From the NCBI RefSeq assembly GCF_002025205.1, contig NZ_CP019947.1, positions 1,495,501-1,559,500 on the forward strand: DNA of 64,000 bases. The letters are read 5' to 3'. The translations under genes were made by a program, and so were the position numbers. This DNA is from Pseudomonas sp. CC6-YY-74. GTDB lineage: Bacteria; Pseudomonadota; Gammaproteobacteria; Pseudomonadales; Pseudomonadaceae. The notes beneath the pieces are model-generated. The model was not told the origin of the DNA, searched no databases, and saw only the letters and a program-made list of their open reading frames with translations. Shown piece after piece: positions 42,914 to 52,159 of this stretch; positions within the stretch are counted from its first letter, which is position 1; each line of letters starts with the position of its first letter.

Positions 42914-43474
42914 ATGAATATCCCTAACCTGCTTACCGTGCTCCGCGTAGCACTGATCCCAATCTTCATTCTGCTGTTCTACCTGCCATTCAGCTGGAGT
43001 TATTGGGCCGCTAGTGCAGTTTTCACGATTGCCGCAGTTACCGACTGGCTCGATGGTTTCCTGGCGCGTCGCTGGGAGCAGAGCACGCCCTTCGGTGCCT
43101 TTCTCGATCCGGTCGCCGATAAGTTGATGGTCGCGGTCGCACTGGTCTTGTTGGTGGCCGAGCATGCCAACCTATGGCTGACGTTGCCCGCGGCGATCAT
43201 CATTGGCCGCGAAATTGTCGTCTCGGCCTTGCGTGAATGGATGGCCGAACTCGGTGCGCGCGCGCATGTCGCCGTGTCCGAGTTGGCCAAATGGAAAACC
43301 GCAGCACAAATGGTTGCCTTGATCATGCTGCTGGCGAACCCGCCCTTGTTCACATTCTGGGTTCTGCTCGGCTACGGGCTTCTGATCGTCGCCGCCATCC
43401 TGACCTTGTGGTCGATGCTGCAGTATCTGCTGGCGGCCTGGCCGCACCTCAGTACTTCCATTGAAAAGAAATAA
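42914..43474 (+). CDS. pgsA: CDP-diacylglycerol--glycerol-3-phosphate 3-phosphatidyltransferase
   Basis: PgsA makes phosphatidylglycerophosphate, the first committed step to phosphatidylglycerol and cardiolipin. The 186-residue membrane protein starts [20 protein letters not shown] and carries the CDP-alcohol phosphotransferase signature within [13 protein letters not shown] and [14 protein letters not shown]. Several hydrophobic segments span the length. The gene follows uvrC by 32 bases, the standard Pseudomonas order, and precedes the tRNA-Gly promoter. Confidence 0.96.
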   Translation: MNIPNLLTVLRVALIPIFILLFYLPFSWSYWAASAVFTIAAVTDWLDGFLARRWEQSTPFGAFLDPVADKLMVAVALVLLVAEHANLWLTLPAAIIIGREIVVSALREWMAELGARAHVAVSELAKWKTAAQMVALIMLLANPPLFTFWVLLGYGLLIVAAILTLWSMLQYLLAAWPHLSTSIEKK

Positions 43475-43493
43475 ACTTTTTTGAATCAAGGGG

Positions 43494-43521
43494 TTGACGG
43501 GGCGTTCTGAGGATATACAAT
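43494..43521 (+). promoter_or_regulatory. Promoter of tRNA-Gly
   Basis: TTGACG (43494-43499) is followed after 16 bases by TACAAT (43516-43521), about 20 bases before the tRNA. It is a close sigma-70 match typical of stable RNA genes. Confidence 0.75.
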
Positions 43522-43541
43522 GGCGCTCGTCTACAAGACAA

Positions 43542-43617
<76 letters not shown>

Positions 43618-43658
43618 AAATTTACTTCGCAAGCTTCATCGAAGCTGCGCGGTACAGA

Positions 43659-43685
43659 AAAGCGACCTTAGGGTCGCTTTTTTTC
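43659..43685 (+). terminator. Terminator after tRNA-Gly
   Basis: AAGCGACC and GGGTCGCTT pair around TTA, followed by a run of Ts. It ends the tRNA-Gly transcript before the inserted region. Confidence 0.85.
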
Positions 43686-43766
43686 GTTATGGCTTTCGCC
43701 AATCTTCATTCAGGCCCTGATCCCTGCGTGCGCACCCTGCGCTGCAAGCGCCTGTGCAGAAAAATT

Positions 43767-43802
43767 CAACGCCATCAACGCCATCAACGCCATCAACGCC
43801 AT
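43767..43802. repeat. Four tandem copies of a 9-base unit
   Basis: The unit CAACGCCAT repeats four times without mismatch, then breaks to CAATG. It is too short and lacks spacers, so it is not a CRISPR. None of the frames through it has a convincing gene. Confidence 0.75.
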
Positions 43803-44299
43803 CAATGTCAGCCCGTGGTCCGCTGCGCTATCGAATACGCCGAGTCGCTGGGCTAGTGCAGTCAGCTCCGTGCCGCCGAAACCGCTGCCTGCAGATTCAG
43901 GACAACTGGCGTCGTGACAAATCTCCGCGGTAATCCTGCCTAATGAAGGCATAAATGATTTGGCCTGCAGTGTTGATAAAAATTCGAATTAATCACATTT
44001 GAACGAGTCCTTAACTCGCCGAACGCCTGCGGGCGTCGGAGCGCACCATCAAGCGTTATATGGCGCAAGCCGCCTGTTGCTCGTGCCGTGATGCGTCCTG
44101 TGCCCTCGGCTGGGGTCCGTAAGGTGGCAAGAGCGGCTGGGCAATGGTTGGCGCTGCTTGCCGGGTGTCGGTGAATGGCGGCACGGTGCAACTGCAGCCC
44201 TTGCAGGGGCCGGCATTGGCGTTGCGCGGCGGTCGGCGGGGTGCGGGTGTAGGCGCGGTGGAGCCGTTCGATGCACTTGCGCCAGCCTGACGCGAGTGC

Positions 44300-44988
44300 A
44301 TGCTGCTGGCGCACAGCCAGCCGCTGGGAGCGTTCCTGCAGGAGTTGATCGCCCACCGGCCGGGCGTGCTGCGCTGGGCGGCGGAGCTCGAGGCGCTACG
44401 CGTCGCCGGTAGTTTTCGCCTGGAGGACACCTATAGTGTGCTGGCGCCACCTCGACCATCGGGCACCTGCGCGGCATCAGGCTGCTGCTCAACGACACCC
44501 GCATGGTCGGCAACGTGGTCACCGTCAAAGTGTTCAGTCCCGCGGGCAGCGTTATCCGTGAAGCCCTGCTATTGAGCGAACCGGGCGACGTGCTGGTTAT
44601 CGAGTGCGTTGGCGATGAGGCGTGTGCCTGCTGGGGCGAGCTGCGCACTTTGGCCGGACTGATCAAGGGGCTGGCCGGGGTGGTCGTAGCGGGAGCCGTC
44701 ACCGATGTCAGTGCGTTGCGTCGGCATCGTCTGCCAATCTTTTGCCGCAGCGTCAGCGCGTTCACCACCCGCAGCATGGGAGAGACGGGGGAGGTCAACC
44801 AGCCGATCAAGGTAGGTGAAATCAGTGTGCAGCCTGGGGATTTGGCCATCGGCGATGATGACGGTGTCTTTATCCTCGCGGCACAGCGGGCCCATGAACT
44901 GCTCCCTGGGTTATTGGCGAAAGAGCAAATGGACCAGGCCCGCCGGGACGAATTCATGCAGAAGCTCAAGGCTCGCCGGCTTTGCTAA
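44300..44988 (+). pseudogene. Frameshifted RraA-like gene remnant
   Basis: From the ATG at 44503 the frame encodes a good RraA/aldolase-like domain (DVLVIECVGDEACACWGELR, GVVVAGAVTDVSALRRHRLP, QPGDLAIGDDDGVFIL). Its expected N-terminus (ATSTIGHLRGIRLLLNDTRM) continues upstream without a start codon. Similarity then seems to jump to another frame (FRLEDTYSVLA) that opens at 44300. I read one frameshift near 44440-44450. Further upstream, 43860-44300 shows only debris. A trimmed product starting at 44503 is possible but would lack the first ~45 residues. Confidence 0.6.
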
Positions 44989-45183
44989 TCAGCGCGCGCA
45001 TGCCGCGTCTCACGCGTTATCGATGGAGCTGCGGCGAATTATTTTTAGCCTGTTATTGACATGACCGGCGAAGCAGTCCAGAATTGCGTCCATTCCTGAT
45101 TATGGAGCTATAAAACTCTATATATATCAAAGAGTTGTAAGCTTGATCAGAGTCTTATTTTACGCTGTAACTGCTGTCCCGCT

Positions 45184-45200
45184 GGCCGTTTAGAACGGCC
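45184..45200 (+). other. Short perfect hairpin just before tRNA-Cys
   Basis: GGCCGTT and AACGGCC pair around TAG, 13 bases upstream of the tRNA. It may be part of the 5' leader processed by RNases. No T run follows. Confidence 0.45.
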
Positions 45201-45213
45201 CGTTTAGTTTCAA

Positions 45214-45287
45214 GGCTGAGTAGCAGAGTGGTTATGCACCGGATTGCAAATCCGTGAACGCCGGTTCGATTCCGACCTCAGCCTCCA
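45214..45287 (+). tRNA. tRNA-Cys (anticodon GCA)
   Basis: This 74-base tRNA has acceptor GGCTGAG/CTCAGCC, anticodon arm CGGATTGCAAATCCG and T-arm CCGGTTCGATTCCGA, with an encoded CCA after the discriminator T. It is separated from tRNA-Gly by ~1.6 kb of inserted, decayed sequence. Confidence 0.97.
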
Positions 45288-45291
45288 ATTC

Positions 45292-45328
45292 AAAGCCTCG
45301 TAGATCAATGATTTACGAGGCTTTTTTA
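45292..45328 (+). terminator. Terminator-like hairpin between tRNA-Cys and tRNA-Leu
   Basis: AAAGCCTCGTA pairs with TACGAGGCTTT around a GATCAATGAT-type loop, followed by a T run. Transcription of tRNA-Leu may need its own promoter in the 72 bases that follow, or read-through. Confidence 0.7.
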
Positions 45329-45400
45329 TTGAGTACTGGAAACCTTGCGAGCCACGCAGGGGCTCTATATAGTCCAAAGCCTTGCTTTAAAAGCGCTACC

Positions 45401-45487
45401 GCCCGAATGGCGAAATCGGTAGACGCAAGGGACTTAAAATCCCTCGAGGGTAACCTCGTGCCGGTTCGATTCCGGCTTCGGGCACCA
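45401..45487 (+). tRNA. tRNA-Leu (anticodon UAA)
   Basis: This 87-base class II tRNA has acceptor GCCCGAA/TTCGGGC, anticodon arm GGGACTTAAAATCCC, a long variable arm and T-arm CCGGTTCGATTCCGG, with an encoded CCA. It closes the Gly-Cys-Leu set. Confidence 0.97.
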
Positions 45488-45497
45488 TCTGCAGTCA

Positions 45498-45536
45498 AGC
45501 AAAAAGGCCAACCTCCATGAGGTTGGCCTTTTTGCT
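45498..45536 (+). terminator. Terminator after tRNA-Leu
   Basis: Perfect 18-base arms around CAT contain AAAAAGGCCAACCTC and its complement, with A and T tracts on the outside. It can work in both directions. Confidence 0.9.
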
Positions 45537-45580
45537 TTGCGTGTCCCACGCCTGGGCCTGATTCTCAGGTTTGTTCTGGT

Positions 45581-46030
45581 CAAGCCTCCGTAAGCGATCC
45601 ACGCTGCCTTGACCGACCCATCGCGCGCGGACAGGCCATTCGCATGATCGGGACAATGCTCAATATCACTGAGCGCAGACAGGCTGAAGATGCGCTGCGG
45701 GTTAACGAGGAGCGTCTGCGGATGGCCCTTGGTGCTACGCCTGTCGCGGTATTTTTCCAGGACAAGGAATTACGCTACACATGGATCTACAATTCTAAAT
45801 TGGCAGTACCTGCCAAGCAGTTTCTCGGTAAGACCGATGCCGACCTGTTGCCGGCAGAGGCCGCAGCCAGCTTGACCGCAATCAAAGGGTAAGTACTGGA
45901 GAGCGGGGTGGGAACGCGGCGGCGAGTTCATTGCGATTTCTATGGCAAACCGGCCTCTTGTGCTTTGACCGTGGAAGCGCTGCGTGATGATTCAGGCAGC
46001 ATCATCGGTATGACCGGCGTATCAATTTAG
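45581..46030 (+). pseudogene. PAS-domain sensor remnant with an in-frame stop
   Basis: The frame reads a PAC end (GQAIRMIGTMLNITERRQAE) and a new PAS domain (NEERLRMALGATPVAVFFQD, then KELRYTWIYN). It hits TAA at 45890-45892 and continues in the same frame (CDFYGKPASCALTVEALRDD then SGSIIGMTG) to a TAG at 46028-46030. No start lies upstream. It is the middle of a lost sensor kinase or cyclase, next to an intact PAS-GGDEF-EAL gene. In relatives a PAS sensor gene follows these tRNAs. Confidence 0.7.
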
Positions 46031-46105
46031 GTCACCGATCAGCAGCATCAGGATGTAGTGCACGCAAGGCCGAATCCACACCCCCAGGGTGAATAAGGGC
46101 TGCCA

Positions 46106-49102
46106 ATGAAAGATAAGGATGCTCTACAACAGTGCGTCCCCCCGTCGGCGAGCTCGGGGGAGGGGTTGCGCCAGATGGCGGAAGACATAATTGGCGATGA
46201 TGCGCTGGACTCGCGCAAAAACCTGCCGCTCCTGACGCCAACTGCGATGCAGCAGGCTTTGCATGAGCTGCGCGTGCACCAGATCGAACTGGAGATGCAG
46301 AACGAGGAGCTGCGTCAGGCGCAGACCAAGATCGAAGATGCGAAAGAGCGCTATTTCGATCTCTATGACCTGGCCCCGATTGGCTACCTGACGCTCAACG
46401 TGCAGGGCTCGATCCTCCAGGCCAACTTGACGTCTACCCATCTACTTGAAGTGGTTCGCACCGAGTTGATCAAGCAGCCGATCACGCGCTTCATCTATCG
46501 TGACGACCAGGATATTTTCTACCAGCTGTGTAAACGGCTGATCACCACAGGTGAGCCACAGACGTGCGAACTGCGCATGGTCAAAAGTGGCGGGGCGGTA
46601 CTGTGGGCATACTTGGACGCAACCAAGGCTGAAGACGAGAGCGGCGCACCGGCATTGCGTATCGTGCTGAGCGATTTCAGCGCACGCAAGCGCGCGGAAG
46701 ACGCACTGCAGGAAAGCTACCAGGCCCTGCACAGCATTCTGGACGCGACCCTCGACGGCTTTTGGCGCGTTGATGCTCACGGCAACATTCTCGATGTAAA
46801 CCCGACCTACTGCGAGCAATCGGGTTACCGCCGTGAAGAACTGCTGAGGATGAACGTCCTCGACCTGGAGGCAGAGGAGTGCGCCGCCGCCACAGCGAAA
46901 CAGACCCTCACCCTGATCGAAACCGGACATGGGCAGTTCGAGTCTATCCATCGGCGCAAGAACGGATCCCTCTGGCAGGTCGAGGTCAGCAGTACTTATC
47001 GCGCGGCGGCCGGGGGGCAGTTTTTTGTGTTCCTGCGTGATATTTCCAAGCGCAAACAAGCCGAAGAAAAACTTCAGCTCGCGGCCAACGTGTTCTCCCA
47101 TTCCCGCGAAGGCATCATGATTACCGCGGCCGATGGCAGCATAATCAATGTCAATGCCGCATTTACCTACATCACTGGCTACAGTCGCGACGACGCCATA
47201 GGACAGACCCCGCGAATTCTCAGTTCGGGCCGCCATACCAGCGAGTTTTACGAGTCCATGTGGCACAGCCTGAGCCAAAAAGGCCATTGGTACGGTGAGA
47301 TCTGGAACAGGCGCAAAAACGGCGAAATTTATGCCGAGATGCAAACCATCAGTAGCGTGCGCGACTCCAACGGTGACGTCGTCCAGTACGTTGCGCTGTT
47401 CTCGGATATCACCGAAATCAAGGCGCACCAGAGCAAGCTCGAACATATCGCGCACTACGACGCCCTGACCTCGCTGCCCAACCGCGTGCTCTTGGCCGAT
47501 CGCCTGCAGCATGCCATCGCTCAAGCGCAACGACGCGGACAACTGCTGGAAGTCGTCTACCTGGATTTGGACGGTTTCAAGGCGATCAACGACAAGTACG
47601 GGCATGAGGCCGGGGACAAACTGCTGATTGCCCTGTCGGCCATCATGAAACAGGCGCTGCGCGAGTGCGACACCCTGGCCCGTATTGGTGGCGATGAGTT
47701 CGTTGCGGTGCTGGTCGACCTGCCGGATGTAGCCACCAGCATGCCAATGCTCAGCCGGCTACTCGCCGCGGCGGCGCAAGTGGTGCATGTGGGCGACCTG
47801 GCGCTGCAAGTGTCGGCCAGCATGGGGGTGACCTTCTGCCCGCAGCATAATGAGGTGGACGCGGATCAACTGATGCGTCAGGCCGATCAGGCCATGTATC
47901 AGGCCAAATTGTCCGGCAAGAATCGTCTGCATTTCTTCGATGTCGAGCACGATCGCAGTGTGCGCGGCCATCACGAAAGCCTGGAACACATTCGCCTGGC
48001 ACTGGCAGAGCGCGAGTTCGTCCTCTACTACCAGCCCAAGGTGAATATGCGCACTGGCGAGGTCATCGGGGTCGAGGCCCTGATCCGCTGGCTACACCCA
48101 CAGCGAGGGCTTTTGGCTCCGGCGATATTTCTGCCGGTGATCGAGGATCATCTGCTGGCAATTGAAATCGGTGAATGGGCAATAAATCGAGCTCTGGCCC
48201 AGATGGAAGAGTGGCTCAAGCTCGGGCTGGACATCGAAGTCAGTGTCAACATCGGTGCTCGTCAGTTGCAGCAGAAGAACTTCGTTGAGCGCCTGCAAGC
48301 CATTCTCAAAGCCCATCCGCAAGTCAAACCCTCGCGTTTGCAACTGGAGATTCTGGAGACCAGCGCGCTGGAGGACGTTGCACATGTGTTCCAGGTAATC
48401 GAGGCCTGCCGGGAAATCGGTGTGATGTTCGCACTGGATGATTTTGGCACGGGTTATTCCTCACTTACCTACCTGAAACATCTACCGGTAGCCTTGCTCA
48501 AAATCGACCAGAGTTTCGTCTTCGGCATGCTCGATGACCCGGATGACCTGTCCATTCTCAAGGGTGTAGTTGGCCTGGCCAGCGCATTTCGCCTTGAAGT
48601 CATTGCCGAAGGCGTCGAAAGCCTGGAACACGGCGCTCTATTACTGCAACTGGGTTGCGAGCAGGCTCAGGGGTTTGGTATCGCCGCGCCAATGGCTGCA
48701 GACGAACTACCCCACTGGGTTGCGACGTGGTGGCAGAGTTCGGATTGGTGCAACTTGCCATCGGCGAGCAAAGCAGACTTGGTGCGCCTGATGGCTAGCG
48801 TCGAACTGCGCGCCTGGATCAAGGCCATGGACAACTACCTCAGGGGCGAGCGTACGACCCCGCCGCCCCTGGATCGGCAACAGAGTTACTTCGCTCAATG
48901 GCTGAAAAGTGCCGGCCTGGATCAGCGTGCCACTTATCCGTCCTTTGCTGTCGTCAACGAGTTGCATACGCAGATTAATGTGCTGGCGAGTGAAGTCTGT
49001 GCCCTGCATAGCAAGGGTCGTGACGCGCAGGTACAGGCAAGGCTCGGCGAACTTCATGACCTGCAGGACACCATGCTTGAACAGTTGCAAGCGCTGACCT
49101 AG
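46106..49102 (+). CDS. PAS-GGDEF-EAL cyclic-di-GMP enzyme
   Basis: The 998-residue protein has a coiled N-terminus (ALHELRVHQIELEMQNEELR), three PAS/PAC units (about 85-210, 215-335 and 335-450), a GGDEF domain with an intact motif (RIGGDEF, ~533) and an EAL domain (VEALIRW, DDFGTGYSSLTYLK). It could both make and break c-di-GMP; no membrane span is seen. The last ~130 residues after EAL are helical and contain ELHTQINVLASEVCALHSKG, reminiscent of a CZB zinc-binding module. Its start lies 75 bases past the PAS remnant. Confidence 0.93.
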   Translation: MKDKDALQQCVPPSASSGEGLRQMAEDIIGDDALDSRKNLPLLTPTAMQQALHELRVHQIELEMQNEELRQAQTKIEDAKERYFDLYDLAPIGYLTLNVQGSILQANLTSTHLLEVVRTELIKQPITRFIYRDDQDIFYQLCKRLITTGEPQTCELRMVKSGGAVLWAYLDATKAEDESGAPALRIVLSDFSARKRAEDALQESYQALHSILDATLDGFWRVDAHGNILDVNPTYCEQSGYRREELLRMNVLDLEAEECAAATAKQTLTLIETGHGQFESIHRRKNGSLWQVEVSSTYRAAAGGQFFVFLRDISKRKQAEEKLQLAANVFSHSREGIMITAADGSIINVNAAFTYITGYSRDDAIGQTPRILSSGRHTSEFYESMWHSLSQKGHWYGEIWNRRKNGEIYAEMQTISSVRDSNGDVVQYVALFSDITEIKAHQSKLEHIAHYDALTSLPNRVLLADRLQHAIAQAQRRGQLLEVVYLDLDGFKAINDKYGHEAGDKLLIALSAIMKQALRECDTLARIGGDEFVAVLVDLPDVATSMPMLSRLLAAAAQVVHVGDLALQVSASMGVTFCPQHNEVDADQLMRQADQAMYQAKLSGKNRLHFFDVEHDRSVRGHHESLEHIRLALAEREFVLYYQPKVNMRTGEVIGVEALIRWLHPQRGLLAPAIFLPVIEDHLLAIEIGEWAINRALAQMEEWLKLGLDIEVSVNIGARQLQQKNFVERLQAILKAHPQVKPSRLQLEILETSALEDVAHVFQVIEACREIGVMFALDDFGTGYSSLTYLKHLPVALLKIDQSFVFGMLDDPDDLSILKGVVGLASAFRLEVIAEGVESLEHGALLLQLGCEQAQGFGIAAPMAADELPHWVATWWQSSDWCNLPSASKADLVRLMASVELRAWIKAMDNYLRGERTTPPPLDRQQSYFAQWLKSAGLDQRATYPSFAVVNELHTQINVLASEVCALHSKGRDAQVQARLGELHDLQDTMLEQLQALT

Positions 49103-49186
49103 GAAGCGCTCCATGAATACGAATCTTGCAGTTTGGGTCGAGCCGCGTAGGTCGGGTTAAGCAGGCCTTCTAGTGCCGGCTGAACT

Positions 49187-49218
49187 GCGCAGGGTGGTGC
49201 TGGGCTTCGCCCCTGCGC
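49187..49218. repeat. REP-like hairpin before galU
   Basis: GCGCAGGG and CCCTGCGC enclose TGGTGCTGGGCTTCG. It lies in the 277-base gap between the GGDEF-EAL gene and galU. The surrounding GTAGGTCGGGTTAAGC is also typical of Pseudomonas intergenic palindromes. Confidence 0.5.
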
Positions 49219-49379
49219 GCCAACCTGCAATGTTGCACTAATTGCTATATTGACGATCCAAAGCAGCTCGTCGAGCAGCTATTGCTCTAGCGCGGCATGG
49301 GGCCGGGCGGCCCTCTAACATTGTATGGCCGGTGCAGCCTGATAGACTGCATGGGTATTTGCCAACTTCAAGGAGTCTC

Positions 49380-50219
49380 ATGATCAAGAAATGCTTGTTC
49401 CCAGCCGCCGGTTACGGCACACGCTTTCTACCTGCAACCAAGGCCATGCCCAAGGAAATGTTGCCGATAGTGAACAAGCCACTGATCCAGTATGGCGTCG
49501 AAGAGGCGCTTGAAGCTGGGCTGACCGAGATCGCCATGGTCACCGGCCGTGGCAAGCGCTCGCTGGAAGATCACTTCGACATCAGTTACGAGCTGGAACA
49601 GCAGATTCGCGACACCGACAAGGAAAAATACCTGGTAGGCATCCGCCGCCTGATCGATGAGTGCAGCTTTTCCTACACCCGTCAGGTCGAAATGAAAGGC
49701 CTAGGTCACGCGATTCTCTGTGCTCGTCCGCTGATCGGTGACGAGGCCTTTGCCGTGGTGCTGGCCGATGACTTATGCCTGAACCTGGACGGTGACGGTG
49801 TATTGACCCAGATGATCAAGCTGTACAACCAGTTCCGCTGCTCGATCGTCGCCATTCAGGAAGTACCGCCGGAGGAGACCCACAAGTATGGCGTGATCGC
49901 CGGCGAGATGATCCGCGACGACATTTACCGGGTCAACAGCATGGTCGAGAAGCCCAAGCCGGAAGATGCGCCATCCAACCTGGCGATCATCGGTCGTTAT
50001 ATTCTCACCCCGGATATTTTCGACATCATCAAAAACACCCCCCCGGGCAAGGGCGGCGAAATCCAGATCACCGATGCGCTGATGAAGCAGGCCCAGGACG
50101 GCTGCGTACTGGCCTACAAGTTCAAGGGCCAACGCTTCGACTGTGGCGGCGCAGAGGGCTATATCGAGGCCACCAACTTCTGCTTCGAGAACCTCTACAA
50201 GCCGGGCAAGGCTTTCTGA
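49380..50219 (+). CDS. galU: UTP--glucose-1-phosphate uridylyltransferase
   Basis: GalU makes UDP-glucose for LPS core and other glycans. The 279-residue protein begins MIKKCLFPAAGYGTRFLPAT with the nucleotidyltransferase loop and the following PKEMLPIVNKPLIQYGVEEA. The active-site region LADDLCLNLDGDGV and VEKPKPEDAPSNLAIIGRYI are also present. An AAGGAG site lies four bases before the ATG. The gene is monocistronic, with a terminator directly after it. Confidence 0.96.
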   Translation: MIKKCLFPAAGYGTRFLPATKAMPKEMLPIVNKPLIQYGVEEALEAGLTEIAMVTGRGKRSLEDHFDISYELEQQIRDTDKEKYLVGIRRLIDECSFSYTRQVEMKGLGHAILCARPLIGDEAFAVVLADDLCLNLDGDGVLTQMIKLYNQFRCSIVAIQEVPPEETHKYGVIAGEMIRDDIYRVNSMVEKPKPEDAPSNLAIIGRYILTPDIFDIIKNTPPGKGGEIQITDALMKQAQDGCVLAYKFKGQRFDCGGAEGYIEATNFCFENLYKPGKAF

Positions 50220-50234
50220 GTCGAGTCGAATCTG

Positions 50235-50266
50235 AGCACAAAGCCACCTGCGCGTGGCTTTGTGCT
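50235..50266. terminator. Terminator between galU and the VOC gene
   Basis: AGCACAAAGCCAC and GTGGCTTTGTGCT pair around CTGCGC. No long T run follows, but the position between convergent genes supports a terminator role. Confidence 0.65.
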
Positions 50267-50274
50267 GTGAGTGG

Positions 50275-50697
50275 TCAGGGAATTGGCAGCGCCTCCGAGC
50301 CCGGGCCAAGTGGCTGGCCATAGCTGAACTCGACGTAGTTGCCCGCTGGGTCACGCAGCCCGCAATAATAACCAACAGGGTAGGGCTCATCACGCGGTGC
50401 CCAGATCAGGCAGCCAGCCTTTTGCGCTCTGGCGGCGACCCTGTCGACCTGCTCGCGGCTGTCCACGGCAAAACCGAAATGGCTGTAATCGTCCGCGGCC
50501 AGCTGCCGATCCTGACCACCTGGCATGATCACGAAGATGAATGTGTGCTCTTTGCCGGGTTCGGCCATCCAGACGATACGCGAACCTTTACCCACACGCT
50601 GGTGGATCACGGTCATGCCGCAGAACTCCGCATAGAACGCCACACAGGCATCCAGATCCGGCACATGCAAAGCCAAATGGGTGAGGGTAGGGCGCAT
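50275..50697 (-). CDS. VOC/glyoxalase-family protein
   Basis: The 140-residue protein is a vicinal-oxygen-chelate fold member. The N-terminal LTHLALHVPDLDACVAFYAE gives the first metal-ligand histidine, HFGFAVDSREQVDRVAARA the second half start, and GLRDPAGNYVEFSYG the terminal glutamate ligand. It could be a lactoylglutathione-lyase-like enzyme or a dioxygenase-like protein; the substrate is unknown. It is convergent with galU and divergent from gor. Confidence 0.85.
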   Translation of the reverse strand: MRPTLTHLALHVPDLDACVAFYAEFCGMTVIHQRVGKGSRIVWMAEPGKEHTFIFVIMPGGQDRQLAADDYSHFGFAVDSREQVDRVAARAQKAGCLIWAPRDEPYPVGYYCGLRDPAGNYVEFSYGQPLGPGSEALPIP

Positions 50698-50791
50698 GGC
50701 GTTTCTCCTCTGGGTGACTCAGCAAGTTTAGGCCGGGCGCAGGATTCAAGTGCGATTAGGTTATGCTGGCGGCCTGCTAAGGAGGCTGACC

Positions 50792-52153
50792 ATGACCTAT
50801 GATTTCGACCTGTTTGTAATCGGCGCAGGTTCCGGTGGTGTACGTGCTGCGCGGTTTGCCGCCGGTTATGGTGCCCGCGTGGCCGTAGCCGAGAGCCGTT
50901 ATCTGGGCGGCACCTGCGTCAACGTTGGCTGTGTGCCAAAAAAGCTGCTGGTGTATGGCGCGCACTTCGCTGAGGATTTCGAGCAGGCCCAAGGTTTTGG
51001 TTGGTCGTTTTCCGGTGAAGCGAAGTTCGATTGGCCGACCCTGATCGCCAACAAAAACCGCGAGATCGACCGTCTTAATGGCCTCTACCGCAACCTGCTG
51101 GTCAACAGTGGCGTAACCCTGTTCGAGGGTCATGCGCGCCTGCTGGATGAGCATAGCGTGGAGTTGGGCGGCCAGCGTTACAGCGCCAAGCACATCCTCA
51201 TCGCCACCGGTGGCTGGCCGCATATCCCGAAAATCCCCGGGCACGAACATGCCATCGGCTCGAATGAAGCCTTCTTTCTCGAACAATTGCCCAAGCGCGT
51301 GCTGGTGGTCGGCGGTGGCTATATCGCCGTGGAGTTCGCCTCGATTTTCCATGGCCTCGGCGCTCAGACCTCGTTGCTGTATCGCGGCGAGTTGTTCCTG
51401 CGTGGCTTCGACGGCGCCGTGCGTAAACATCTGCAAGAAGAACTGTGCAAACGCGGCCTGGATCTGCAGTTCAATAGCGATATCGAACGCATCGACAAAC
51501 AGGCCGACGGCAGCCTGCTCGCGACGCTAAAAGATGGCCGCGAGCTGCAGGCAGACTGTATTTTCTATGCCACCGGCCGCCGGCCAATGCTAGCTAACCT
51601 GGGCTTGGAAAACACCTCTGTAGAGCTTGATGAGCGCGGTTATATCAAGGTCGATGAACAGTTCCAGACCACGGCGCCTTCAATTCTGGCCCTGGGCGAT
51701 GTGATCGGTCGGGTACAACTGACCCCGGTGGCGTTGGCCGAAGGCATGGCGGTGGCGCGTCGACTGTTCAAACCGGAGGAATATCGCCCGGTCGACTACC
51801 AGACGATTCCTACCGCCGTCTTCAGCCTGCCGAATATCGGTACCGTCGGCCTTAGCGAAGAGCAGGCGAAAGAGGAGGGCTATCGTGTGGAAGTCTACGA
51901 AAGTCGTTTCCGGCCGATGAAGCTGACCCTCACCGAATGCCAGGAACGCACCCTGATGAAACTGGTGGTGGATGCCGACAGCGATCGGGTATTGGGTTGC
52001 CACATGGTTGGGCCGGAAGCAGGCGAAATCGTCCAGGGCCTTGCCGTGGCATTGAAGGCTGGGGCGACCAAGCAGATTTTCGACGAGACCATTGGCGTGC
52101 ACCCGACTGCAGCCGAAGAGTTTGTTACCATGCGCACCCCCGTGACCACCTGA
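50792..52153 (+). CDS. gor: Glutathione-disulfide reductase
   Basis: Gor keeps glutathione reduced with NADPH. The 453-residue protein starts [20 protein letters not shown] with the FAD motif. The redox disulfide is in [14 protein letters not shown] (~41-54), and the NADPH motif is [19 protein letters not shown]. The C-terminal HPTAAEE supplies the catalytic His-Glu pair. AAGGAGG precedes the ATG, deciding the start over an upstream in-frame codon. It is followed after six bases by a membrane protein gene and a VOC gene, probably one operon. Confidence 0.95.
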   Translation: MTYDFDLFVIGAGSGGVRAARFAAGYGARVAVAESRYLGGTCVNVGCVPKKLLVYGAHFAEDFEQAQGFGWSFSGEAKFDWPTLIANKNREIDRLNGLYRNLLVNSGVTLFEGHARLLDEHSVELGGQRYSAKHILIATGGWPHIPKIPGHEHAIGSNEAFFLEQLPKRVLVVGGGYIAVEFASIFHGLGAQTSLLYRGELFLRGFDGAVRKHLQEELCKRGLDLQFNSDIERIDKQADGSLLATLKDGRELQADCIFYATGRRPMLANLGLENTSVELDERGYIKVDEQFQTTAPSILALGDVIGRVQLTPVALAEGMAVARRLFKPEEYRPVDYQTIPTAVFSLPNIGTVGLSEEQAKEEGYRVEVYESRFRPMKLTLTECQERTLMKLVVDADSDRVLGCHMVGPEAGEIVQGLAVALKAGATKQIFDETIGVHPTAAEEFVTMRTPVTT

Positions 52154-52159
52154 AAACAC

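Noticed and set aside
43767..43802. Short direct repeats as a possible CRISPR
   Set aside because: Four contiguous 9-base units with no spacers are a simple tandem repeat. No cas gene is present.
43710..43952. Frame giving (MAL)-repeats across the tandem repeat
   Set aside because: The repeat makes an open frame by chance in several phases; no start signals or family support.
45166..45171. TGTAAC before tRNA-Cys as an ECF-type site
   Set aside because: The next bases are TGCTG and the downstream hexamer does not match; tRNA promoters use sigma-70.
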